This document shows positions 7,335-13,784 of a stretch of DNA of 13,812 bases, piece by piece. A model generated the notes under the pieces. It did not search any database. It was given only the letters and a program-made list of their open reading frames with translations, and was not told the origin of the DNA. The stretch covers positions 1 through 13,812 of the forward strand of contig CAAFFL010000221.1 of the NCBI GenBank assembly GCA_900762125.1, given 5' to 3'. The stretch comes from an uncultured Prevotella sp. Lineage in GTDB: Bacteria > Bacteroidota > Bacteroidia > Bacteroidales > Bacteroidaceae. The translations under genes were made by a program, and so were the position numbers. How positions within the stretch are numbered: position 1 is the stretch's first letter; every line of letters begins with the position of its first letter.

Positions 7335-8219
7335 ATGGAATATCTCGACTTTGGCACATGGATACGCTGCCAGTTCCCCTTCAGGGTGCAGAAGATCACC
7401 ATCAATGCAGGTTTCACCTGTCCCAACCGTGATGGGCGCATCAGCACGGGTGGATGCTCCTTCTGTGACAACCGGACGTTCAATCCTTCCTATTGCGACG
7501 CCACAAAATCGATAAGCGAGCAGTTGGAGAAGGGCAAGCGTTTCTTTGCACGAAAGTACCCGACGATGAAATATCTAGCATATTTTCAGGCGTTTACCAA
7601 CACATACGCCCCACTAGAGCAACTCCGACAGATGTATGAAGAAGCGCTGAGCGTACCGGATGTCGTGGGCATCGTCATCGGTACACGCCCCGACTGCGTG
7701 AGCGATGAACTGCTCGCCTATCTGACGGAACTCTCCCATCGGACATTCCTCATCGTGGAGTATGGCATCGAGAGCGTCAATGACGAGACGCTGCGGCGCA
7801 TCAACCGCGGGCATACTTTTGACCAAAGCCAGCAGATGATCATCCGGACGCACGAGCGTGGCATCATCACCGGTGGGCATGTCATCCTCGGACTGCCGGG
7901 GGAGGATGCCGCGGAGAGTCTCCGGCAGGCGCCCATCATCTCTGCCCTACCCCTCGACATCCTGAAGATCCACCAGCTGCAGGTCATCAAAGGCACTCGT
8001 CTGGCTGAGGAATATCTTGCCCATCCCTTCCATGTCTATACTGTCGACGAATACGTAGACCTCGTCATCCACTACATCTCTTTATTAAGAAAGGACCTCG
8101 TGCTGGAGCGCTTCGTGAGCCAGAGCAACCCCGAATGGGTGCTTGCACCACATTGGGGACTGAAGAACTATGAGTTTGCTAACTTGCTCAACAGCAAGAT
8201 GAAACAGGCTCGACATTGA
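7335..8219 (+). CDS. TIGR01212 family radical SAM protein (YhcC-like)
   Basis: This 294-residue protein binds a 4Fe-4S cluster and S-adenosylmethionine. The cluster cysteines are Cys29, Cys41 and Cys44 in TCPNRDG...GGCSFC, the wide CX11CX2C spacing typical of TIGR01212/YhcC rather than the usual CX3CX2C. FGTW near the start, QAFTNTYAPLEQLR, GTRPDC and EYGIES are further family signatures. The biochemical role of the family is unsettled; an RNA or small-molecule modification has been suggested. It has no SPASM domain, so it is not an obvious peptide maturase for the PqqD-like gene 3.5 kb away. It appears to be a single-gene transcript from the bidirectional promoter. Confidence 0.92.
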   Translation: MEYLDFGTWIRCQFPFRVQKITINAGFTCPNRDGRISTGGCSFCDNRTFNPSYCDATKSISEQLEKGKRFFARKYPTMKYLAYFQAFTNTYAPLEQLRQMYEEALSVPDVVGIVIGTRPDCVSDELLAYLTELSHRTFLIVEYGIESVNDETLRRINRGHTFDQSQQMIIRTHERGIITGGHVILGLPGEDAAESLRQAPIISALPLDILKIHQLQVIKGTRLAEEYLAHPFHVYTVDEYVDLVIHYISLLRKDLVLERFVSQSNPEWVLAPHWGLKNYEFANLLNSKMKQARH

Positions 8220-8250
8220 CTTTATCTTCCCTACAGGGCGTCGCGATCTA

Positions 8251-8269
8251 GTAATTTAAGTTAAATTAC
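8251..8269. repeat. Perfect AT-rich palindrome between convergent genes
   Basis: GTAATTTAA, a single G, and TTAAATTAC make a 19-nt perfect inverted repeat. It is nested inside further inverted pairs: ATCTTCCC (8224-8231) with GGGAAGAT (8289-8296), and GTCGCGATCT (8240-8249) with AGATAGCGAC (8315-8324), one mismatch. It may act as a terminator for both convergent genes, a protein-binding site or part of a structured RNA. No clean T-tract supports a standard terminator. Confidence 0.6.
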
Positions 8270-8344
8270 CAGTTGACCACATTGAGATGGGAAGATGATC
8301 GCTTAGAAAAGAGGAGATAGCGACACAGAAATGTGCATAAGGCC

Positions 8345-9151
8345 TTACTTGAAACCCTTGTACGTGTCGCTCTTCATGAGCTGCTCCACCGTCACAGAAG
8401 GGTGATGATGCATATATCGATCGATGGCATCAACAAACTCGGTATCAAAGAGATGCGTACCCATAGCCTTGTTGACGACCCACATCACCTTACCCATGTG
8501 GAGATCCTTCTCCAACTGTGTGCGGGAGTCGTAGCCCTTCATGGGATAAAGACTCAGGAGATAGAAACTCAGGCAATCAGGAACTATGAAGTTGCGGCCC
8601 ATGGACTGCAACTGCTCGTTACTATAGTTGTAGCGCTGATATATGGGATACTTGGCACCCATATACTTGTCCAACGAAATGCCAATGATCTTTTCACCGA
8701 TCACCACGCTCTGATCCAGCGCACCAATCTGTGCGTATACCCGTGGCTTGGGGATGTCTGGGAGCCACTCGGCAAGCTTGTCGAAGGCTTTGTTGAACTG
8801 GACATTGATGTCTTCCATGTTGGCATACTCCGACTCAGCGTCACTGATAATGGCCTGCAACGTGGAGTCCTGGTAGAACCGGAGGAACTTTTCGTTGATG
8901 TCATGGTCGCTCACCTCGCCAATCTGGAGCAACTTTTCAACCAAGGTACGCGTCTCTATCGGATACTCCGTATTCATCTGCTGCAGCGCGGAGAAGTCAC
9001 CCGTCGTCAGGTAACGGCTCTCCAACCGGTCGTAGCGCTCCACCTTGATGGGCCCTTCGTCGGTGTCATTCTCGTTGGGCTTGAGCTTAAATTCACAAGC
9101 TGTACAGAGAAGCAACAATAGGAACAGTATGTATGATGTCTTTCGTACCAT
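8345..9151 (-). CDS. gldB: GldB-like lipoprotein
   Basis: This 268-residue protein resembles GldB, an envelope lipoprotein needed for gliding in Flavobacterium and kept in many non-gliding Bacteroidales. The N-terminus has a Leu-rich signal followed by CTAC, with the likely lipidated residue at Cys19. The lipobox is imperfect, with Cys at -3. The core stretch at about 130-200 fits GldB: PRVYAQIGALDQSVVIGEKIIGISLDKYMG, then YPIYQRYNYSNEQLQSMGRNFIVPD. I chose the ATG at 9151. The frame is open to 9190, but the promoter's -7 box lies at 9160-9167, so longer versions would start before transcription does. An ATG at 9157 is also possible. The function outside gliding species is unknown; an envelope maintenance role is inferred. 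Confidence 0.78.
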   Translation of the reverse strand: MVRKTSYILFLLLLLCTACEFKLKPNENDTDEGPIKVERYDRLESRYLTTGDFSALQQMNTEYPIETRTLVEKLLQIGEVSDHDINEKFLRFYQDSTLQAIISDAESEYANMEDINVQFNKAFDKLAEWLPDIPKPRVYAQIGALDQSVVIGEKIIGISLDKYMGAKYPIYQRYNYSNEQLQSMGRNFIVPDCLSFYLLSLYPMKGYDSRTQLEKDLHMGKVMWVVNKAMGTHLFDTEFVDAIDRYMHHHPSVTVEQLMKSDTYKGFK

Positions 9152-9159
9152 TACCATTG

Positions 9160-9191
9160 CAAAAGTACTAAAAAACATTTTTAATTCCAAA
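9160..9191 (-). promoter_or_regulatory. Consensus promoter of the GldB-like gene
   Basis: On the minus strand TTTG (9191-9188) is followed after exactly 20 nt by TACTTTTG (9167-9160), an ideal Bacteroidetes promoter. It sits directly before the start codons at 9157 and 9151, so the mRNA would have almost no leader. A second weak -7 match (TATTTTTG, 9229-9222) lacks a -33 box. Confidence 0.75.
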
Positions 9192-9282
9192 TATTAAGCT
9201 AAAAAACTTAAATATTTTGTTCAAAAATAGGCAAATTAACTTTATTTTATTGAAAATTCGGACACTCAAAGGGGATAGATTC

Positions 9283-9312
9283 TTGCTATCAATGAAAGTT
9301 TTAGTAACTTTG
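9283..9312 (+). promoter_or_regulatory. Promoter of the second DUF4861 gene
   Basis: TTG (9283-9285), a 19-nt spacer and TAACTTTG (9305-9312) match the consensus. The expected transcript starts near 9318, leaving a leader of about 25 nt before the ATG at 9343. The -33 box lies in a small inverted repeat, GATAG (9274-9278) with CTATC (9286-9290). Confidence 0.72.
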
Positions 9313-9342
9313 CCGATAGACAACTAAAACAAAACAAATCGG

Positions 9343-10551
9343 ATGAAACGAATAATCTCATCGCTGATAGGCCTCGCGTTGTGCGTGGCGGGCCAGGCGC
9401 AGACACAATTGTCCGTGACCATTGCATCAGACATCGCACAGGAGGATGCCCCCATAGTCATGAACCTCCAAAAATATGGAACGGTGAAGACGGCCTCGGT
9501 GACCATCGACGGCAAGGAAGTGCCCTGCCAGCTGGATGATCTTGACAAGGATGGACGGATGGATGAGCTGTGTTTTCTCACCTCTTTTAATAAGAAAGGT
9601 AAGCAGCAGGCAGTAGTCGTGCTTAACCCAGAGAACCAGCCAACAGCTTTTCCAGCCCGCACCTATGCTGAGATCGTGCTTCGTGATGGCAACAAACAGA
9701 AGAATCGACAAGGGATCTACCTCTTAAACATCACCATCGACAAAACAACAAAGGACCCCTATCACGTGCTTCACCACCATGGCGTAGCCTTCGAGAACGA
9801 GCTCATCGCCATGCGCATCTACATGGACAAGCGGCAGACCATAGACCTCTACGGCAAGTTTCACAAGGGACTGGAACTGAAAGAGACGCAATTCTATACG
9901 TCGAAGGAGCAGAAGGCGCAGGGCTATGGCGACGACATACTCTGGGTGGGCAACACCTTTGGTCTGGGCGCCCTGCGCGGTTGGGACGGCGAGTCGCCGA
10001 AGATGCTCGATGACGTAGAGCGCCGCTCGCAACGCATCCTGGCGCAAGGACCCGTGCGGACTGTCGTAGAGATGGAGGACAACGGCTGGACCATCGCCCC
10101 CGGCATGGAGCCCGTTAACATGACGCTGCGCTATACGCTCTATGCTGGCCACAGGGATTTTGATGTCGACGTGACATTCAACCACCCGATGGACAGTCAG
10201 CAGTTTTCAACGGGAGTCATCAATGTGAAAGGGTCGAGCGAATATTCCGACCACAAAGGGCTCCGCGGCTGCTGGGGCACAGACTGGCCCGCCAGCGACA
10301 CCATCAACTGGAAACGAGAGACCGTAGGGCTTGGCATCTACATTCCAAAGGCTTACCTTTCTGCCGAACTGCCTGCCAATAAAGACAATTATGGCTTCGT
10401 TGTGAAGTCGGCTAACAGAAAGATCCATTATGATCTTGCCTACTGCAGTGACAACGAGGACTTTGGATTCCACTCCGCCAAGGACTGGTTTGCTTTCCTG
10501 AAGAAATGGAAGAGACAGGAAGAGCATCCATTGCGCGTCAGTATCAAATAA
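9343..10551 (+). CDS. Secreted DUF4861 protein (second copy)
   Basis: This 402-residue protein has a signal peptide (MKR, hydrophobic core, cleavage near AGQA-Q at about 19) and the DUF4861 architecture. HHHGVAFENELIAMRIYMDKRQTIDLYGK corresponds to the GWENDRGAYRLYGPAL region of the copy at 3809-5008. LWVGNTFGLGALRGWDGE, RILAQGPVRTVVEM and the C-terminal YCSDNEDFGFHSAKDWFAF also line up with that copy. Overall identity looks low, so the two are old paralogues rather than a recent duplication. The family's activity is unknown to me. The gene appears to be monocistronic, with its own promoter and a bidirectional terminator immediately after it. Confidence 0.85.
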   Translation: MKRIISSLIGLALCVAGQAQTQLSVTIASDIAQEDAPIVMNLQKYGTVKTASVTIDGKEVPCQLDDLDKDGRMDELCFLTSFNKKGKQQAVVVLNPENQPTAFPARTYAEIVLRDGNKQKNRQGIYLLNITIDKTTKDPYHVLHHHGVAFENELIAMRIYMDKRQTIDLYGKFHKGLELKETQFYTSKEQKAQGYGDDILWVGNTFGLGALRGWDGESPKMLDDVERRSQRILAQGPVRTVVEMEDNGWTIAPGMEPVNMTLRYTLYAGHRDFDVDVTFNHPMDSQQFSTGVINVKGSSEYSDHKGLRGCWGTDWPASDTINWKRETVGLGIYIPKAYLSAELPANKDNYGFVVKSANRKIHYDLAYCSDNEDFGFHSAKDWFAFLKKWKRQEEHPLRVSIK

Positions 10552-10591
10552 AAAGAAGTGGTTCCTCAGACAGGGAAGCCACTTTATTTTT
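10552..10591. terminator. Bidirectional intrinsic terminator between convergent genes
   Basis: AAGTGGTTCC (10556-10565) pairs with GGAA (10574-10577) and CCACTT (10579-10584) with one bulged G and an 8-nt loop. On the plus strand TATTTTT follows. On the minus strand the same stem is followed by CTTTTTATTT. It can therefore end both the DUF4861 and phosphopantetheinyl transferase transcripts. The transferase stop codon lies inside the stem edge. Confidence 0.88.
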
Positions 10592-11174
10592 CTGTTGCCC
10601 AGGTCAAAACATAGTTGGGATTGATCTCATAGTGGACGGTCAACAGCTTCGTATGCTTCAGATCTTCAACAACTACCAGGCCATGATCAGCTGCCTCGAA
10701 CGGTTGTAGCCGCATCTCAAAATATTGAAGGTCCTCCTCCGACAGCAATTTATAGGCCGTCTCTTTCGCACTCCAATTGATCAGTTGTGCATCGAGGGAG
10801 GTGACCATTTCATCAGGACGAATGAACCGTGGCACCACCTTCCGGACACGATCGGAGTAGTATTCTATGTCGACAGCCACGCCTTGTGAGGGCGACAATG
10901 CCACAGCTCCCCACCCTCTCGTATGACTGATGCTAATGTTCCATCCATCGAGCACAGGCTTTCCTGATGCTTCATGGTGCACCACCATGTCATTGCGGCC
11001 TGTCATCGCACGAAGCAGGGAGTATTCCATCAGTTTTTCCTGCAATCGAAAAGAGGTGTGGAACGCGGTGAGGTCCACATGGTCGGGGCGGACATAGTCG
11101 TCCACCGCCTCCGTCATCTGCCACAGTCCCAACTGGGCATCACGGCCTATCGTGTCAATCCTTACCAGCGGCAT
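10584..11174 (-). CDS. 4'-phosphopantetheinyl transferase
   Basis: This 196-residue enzyme moves the phosphopantetheine arm from coenzyme A to a carrier-protein serine, activating acyl or peptidyl carrier proteins in the cytoplasm. Signature motifs are in order: GKP (71-73), SISHT (81-85), VAVDIE with Mg-binding Asp102 and Glu104, and WSAKETAYK (134-142) with Glu138. The length and layout fit the Sfp-like branch rather than the short AcpS type. It starts 6 bases after the gldE-like gene, so the two are translated from one message. The partner carrier protein is not in the window; fatty-acid ACP or a secondary-metabolite carrier are both possible. Confidence 0.92.
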   Translation of the reverse strand: MPLVRIDTIGRDAQLGLWQMTEAVDDYVRPDHVDLTAFHTSFRLQEKLMEYSLLRAMTGRNDMVVHHEASGKPVLDGWNISISHTRGWGAVALSPSQGVAVDIEYYSDRVRKVVPRFIRPDEMVTSLDAQLINWSAKETAYKLLSEEDLQYFEMRLQPFEAADHGLVVVEDLKHTKLLTVHYEINPNYVLTWATEK

Positions 11175-11180
11175 GGGCTA

Positions 11181-12518
11181 TCACTTCTTTTCCTCGATGT
11201 CCTTCTTCTGCTCGTGAACGGTGACCTTCACCTGGCTGATGCGGCGGTCCTCCACGGCCATTACCTCAAAGGTATAGCGCTTGTAGTCAATACGCTCGTG
11301 CATACTCAAGAAGTCGCCCTTAATCTCCAGCAGCAATCCTGCCAATGTATCTGCGTCGCCGGCCACATCATCAAACTCTTCGTCATCGATCTGCAGGATC
11401 TTGCAGAAGTCACTCAACAGCGTCTTGCCTTCAAAGAGATAGGTGTTGTAGTTAAGTTTGGAGTAGGACTTCTCCTCCTCGTCATATTCATCATTGATTT
11501 CGCCAACGATTTCCTCCAAGATATCCTCAAGGGTCACCAAGCCACTCGTACCACCAAACTCATCGACGACGATGGCCATGTGCACGCGGTTCTCCTGGAA
11601 CTCACGCAGAAGGTCATCAATCTTCTTCGTTTCCGGAACAAAATAAGGTGGCCGGATCAGGCTCTGCCAACGGAATGTAGCAGGTTTGCCCAGATATGGG
11701 AGCAGGTCTTTGATATACAGTATGCCACGGATGTTGTCCTCATTGTCCTGATAGATGGGTATACGACTATAGTTGTTCTCCACGATGCTCTGCAGCACCT
11801 CTTTGAAACCACTGCGGATGTCGATGTCGACAATATCCTGCCGACTGGTCATCACCTCCTTCGCCGTCTCGTCGCCAAAACGGATAATGCCCTGCAACAT
11901 ACTCTGTTCGTCCTTGATGTCTTCCTTATCCGTCAGCTCCAACGCTTGCTCAAGATCATCGACGCTCAGTTGCCGCTTCTCCTTCGGCATGGCTTTCTCG
12001 GCGATGACGCCACTCTTCATGAGGATGGTCTCCAAGGGCCAGAACAGGGTACGCAACAGCAGGATACCTCTTGCTGCACTGCGGCAAAAAGCCAACGGAT
12101 GTTGGCGGCAGTAGAGTTTGGGCATGATTTCGCCAAAAAGCAACAGCAGGAAAGTAAGGATGACGGTGATGCAAAGGAACTCCAACCACTCGGCATTGAA
12201 GCTGACCAAGGAGCCAAAGACATAGTTGCCCAGCATGGTGATGGTCACATTCACGAGGTTGTTGGTGATCAGGATGGTGGCAAGGGTACGCTCGGAGTCG
12301 CCCCGCAGCATCTCCACCTGTGCATCGGCAGTGCTCTTCTCCGGGTGCAGATCGTCCAGATCCTGGGGGGTGAGACTGAAGAATGCTATCTCGGAGCCAC
12401 TGGCAAAGCCAGACAACAAAAGCAAGAAAGCAGCCAAAACGGCTGCTATGATGACGCCTGCTGACACTGGATGAAGCGTCACCAAGCTAGCGTCTAGAAG
12501 TATCGTTGCGATATCCAA
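11181..12518 (-). CDS. gldE: GldE-like CNNM/CBS-domain membrane protein (CorC/hemolysin family)
   Basis: This protein of about 445 residues has an N-terminal CNNM (DUF21) membrane domain (about 20-190, with SGFASGSEIAFFSL at 36-49 and FGEIMPK at 128-134). A CBS pair follows (about 215-345, with SRIPIY and VVDEFGGTSGLVTLEDILEEIVGEI), then a CorC/HlyC C-terminal domain (355-440). Family members are linked to Mg2+ or Co2+ transport; the GldE subgroup is named for gliding in Flavobacterium. It lies 11 bases after ssb, the order seen in Flavobacterium, where gldD rather than a phosphopantetheinyl transferase comes next. The start codon is odd. No ATG occurs in frame before residue 70, inside the membrane domain, so a TTG at 12518 (or a nearby GTG) must be used. 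Homologues also begin Met-Asp just before the first helix, which favours this TTG. Confidence 0.9.
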   Translation of the reverse strand: MDIATILLDASLVTLHPVSAGVIIAAVLAAFLLLLSGFASGSEIAFFSLTPQDLDDLHPEKSTADAQVEMLRGDSERTLATILITNNLVNVTITMLGNYVFGSLVSFNAEWLEFLCITVILTFLLLLFGEIMPKLYCRQHPLAFCRSAARGILLLRTLFWPLETILMKSGVIAEKAMPKEKRQLSVDDLEQALELTDKEDIKDEQSMLQGIIRFGDETAKEVMTSRQDIVDIDIRSGFKEVLQSIVENNYSRIPIYQDNEDNIRGILYIKDLLPYLGKPATFRWQSLIRPPYFVPETKKIDDLLREFQENRVHMAIVVDEFGGTSGLVTLEDILEEIVGEINDEYDEEEKSYSKLNYNTYLFEGKTLLSDFCKILQIDDEEFDDVAGDADTLAGLLLEIKGDFLSMHERIDYKRYTFEVMAVEDRRISQVKVTVHEQKKDIEEKK

Positions 12519-12529
12519 AATCAGAAGTA

Positions 12530-12886
12530 TTATGCATTATTCGTCTCAGCAGGCTTTGCCTTCGGAGTGAGCATCTCCATGTTCTCCACAAGGATCTCCG
12601 TCACATAGCGACGGCGGCCCTGCGGGTCATCGTAGGTGCTATAGCGCAGGCGGCCTTCGACATACAGTTTATCGCCCTTATGGACATACTGGTCGACGAT
12701 CTTTGCCAACTGATGATAGAACAGCAGGTTATGCCAGTCAGTACGTTCAGGTACCTGCGTGCCGTTTTTCAGAGTATACCCCCGCTCCGTCGTGGCCAGG
12801 GAGACACGCGCCACGGCTTGGTCGGCATCATAGTAGCGCACATCCGGGTCTTTGCCCACATTGCCTATCAGCATAACTTTGTTCAT
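12530..12886 (-). CDS. ssb: Single-stranded DNA-binding protein
   Basis: This 118-residue OB-fold protein binds single-stranded DNA in replication, repair and recombination. MNKVMLIGNVGKDPDVRY, DWHNLLFYHQLAKIVDQYVHKGDKLYVEGRLR and YVTEILVENMEML are classic SSB stretches. The protein is short: after the OB fold (about 1-106) only a 12-residue polar tail remains, ending ETNNA. It lacks the acidic tip (DDxPF type) that usually recruits partner proteins. It begins 30 bases after the upstream hypothetical gene and is followed by the gldE-like gene after 11 bases. It may be the housekeeping SSB or a secondary copy; the window cannot tell. Confidence 0.95.
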   Translation of the reverse strand: MNKVMLIGNVGKDPDVRYYDADQAVARVSLATTERGYTLKNGTQVPERTDWHNLLFYHQLAKIVDQYVHKGDKLYVEGRLRYSTYDDPQGRRRYVTEILVENMEMLTPKAKPAETNNA

Positions 12887-12916
12887 AGTGCCTCAGAATT
12901 TAAACTTATTGCTGTA

Positions 12917-13465
12917 CTACTTCCACATTCCCAAGAACGAGAAATGGAAGTTCTTGCCCTTAGCAGATGGGAACTGGCTACGGGAGTCGACACGGTCACG
13001 GAGGTAATCCACGATGCGGTTGTAACAGTCAATACCTGAATTGGCCTTGCAGCGGGCCACAAACTTCGTGTCACGATACTCGTGCTTGCCAGATGCGGGA
13101 ATCATCACGACACGCTTGAAGTCAAGTTCGCCCTCGTACCAACCAGGGTGCTCCTCGTTGAGCTGCATGAGCACATTGTCGGCCATCGCATGACGATCCA
13201 TACCCGGCTGGACGTTGGAGCGCAGGGCCTTCTTCTGCTTGAAGTCGTTCATGTTCTCTGCCAGCGTCTTGATAATGATGAAATAGACATGTGCACGGAC
13301 TTTGTAGCGCTTGGGATAGAACACATCGCTATCAGCATAGTCGCGGATATCGGCCTCCATCTCTGGAGTTACGTTGATTTCGGGGATGGAAAGCAAGAAG
13401 TCTATAGCTTCATCAACCGTGGAAACAAGGATTTCCCGATCGAAGTATCTTAAGTATAAATTCAT
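12917..13465 (-). CDS. Conserved Bacteroidales hypothetical protein
   Basis: I do not know a function for this 182-residue protein. It has no signal peptide or membrane segment. The first 60 residues (LYLRYFDREILVSTVDEAIDFL, then DVFYPKRYKVRAHVYFIIIKTLA) resemble a small domain I associate with uncharacterised Bacteroidales proteins. The second half is charged, with an acidic pre-proline part (NEEHPGWYEGELDFKRV) and a basic C-terminus. The frame runs upstream to 13624, but that part overlaps tRNA-Gly and reads its complement, so the ATG at 13465 is the only sensible start. It lies 28 bases after the 3' end of tRNA-Gly with no promoter in between, so it is probably transcribed with the tRNAs and followed by ssb, gldE and the transferase gene. 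Confidence 0.8.
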   Translation of the reverse strand: MNLYLRYFDREILVSTVDEAIDFLLSIPEINVTPEMEADIRDYADSDVFYPKRYKVRAHVYFIIIKTLAENMNDFKQKKALRSNVQPGMDRHAMADNVLMQLNEEHPGWYEGELDFKRVVMIPASGKHEYRDTKFVARCKANSGIDCYNRIVDYLRDRVDSRSQFPSAKGKNFHFSFLGMWK

Positions 13466-13493
13466 TGAATGTGATGTTTCTCGAATAAAAAAG

Positions 13494-13566
13494 AGCGGCA
13501 AACGGGACTCGGACCCGCGACCTCGACCTTGGCAAGGTCGCGCTCTACCAACTGAGCTATTGCCGC
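13494..13566 (-). tRNA. tRNA-Gly(GCC)
   Basis: The 73-nt cloverleaf is complete. The acceptor GCGGCAA pairs with TTGCCGC. The D arm is GCTC/GAGC, the anticodon stem CGACC/GGTCG encloses loop TTGCCAA with anticodon GCC (13533-13531), and the T arm reads GCGGG/CCCGT. The discriminator is U and no CCA is encoded. Confidence 0.97.
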
Positions 13567-13590
13567 ACTGATAAATAAGAATTTTACAAG

Positions 13591-13674
13591 TGAAGAGGAG
13601 GAGACTCGAACTCCCACGACACAATTGTCACTACCCCCTCAAAGTAGCGCGTCTACCAATTCCGCCACCCCTCC
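13591..13674 (-). tRNA. tRNA-Leu(GAG)
   Basis: The 84-nt class II tRNA has acceptor GGAGGGG paired with CCTCTTC (two G-U pairs), anticodon stem CTACT/GGTAG with loop TTGAGGG (anticodon GAG), a long variable arm (GACA...TGTC) and T stem GGGAG/CTCCT. The discriminator is A and no CCA is encoded. It lies 24 bases before tRNA-Gly. Confidence 0.95.
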
Positions 13675-13702
13675 AGCATGTAAAGCATTCTGAATAAAAT
13701 TG

Positions 13703-13784
13703 TGCCCAGAACAGGACTCGAACCTGCACGTCGTGAAACACACGCACCTGAAACGTGCGCGTCTACCAATTCCGCCACCTGGGC
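13703..13784 (-). tRNA. tRNA-Leu(CAG)
   Basis: The 82-nt class II tRNA has acceptor GCCCAGG paired with TCTGGGC, anticodon stem CACGT/GCGTG with loop TTCAGGT (anticodon CAG), a long variable arm and a standard T arm. The discriminator is A and no CCA is encoded. It shares a 22-nt block spanning its D arm with tRNA-Leu(GAG). It is the first gene seen of the minus-strand operon; the promoter lies outside the window. Confidence 0.95.

Noticed and set aside
7335..8219. Radical SAM gene as the missing maturase of the PqqD cassette
   Set aside because: It belongs to the widespread TIGR01212 family, lacks a SPASM domain, has its own promoter and lies 3.5 kb away beyond opposite-strand genes.
8251..8269. 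Palindrome as a XerCD dif site
   Set aside because: A dif site has 11-bp arms around a 6-bp centre. This one has 9-bp arms around one base and does not match a dif consensus I know.
8333..9121. 262-residue plus-strand open frame opposite the GldB-like gene
   Set aside because: Composition is that of an antisense shadow. The minus strand has a promoter, signal sequence and family match.
10974..12464. 496-residue open frame on the plus strand opposite the gldE-like gene
   Set aside because: Longer than the real gene but without domain motifs and rich in Gln/His/Leu runs. The minus strand shows clear CNNM, CBS and CorC domains, so this is a codon-bias shadow.
13466..13624. N-terminal extension of the hypothetical protein through tRNA-Gly
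   Set aside because: The added residues translate the tRNA sequence. The ATG at 13465 is a normal start.
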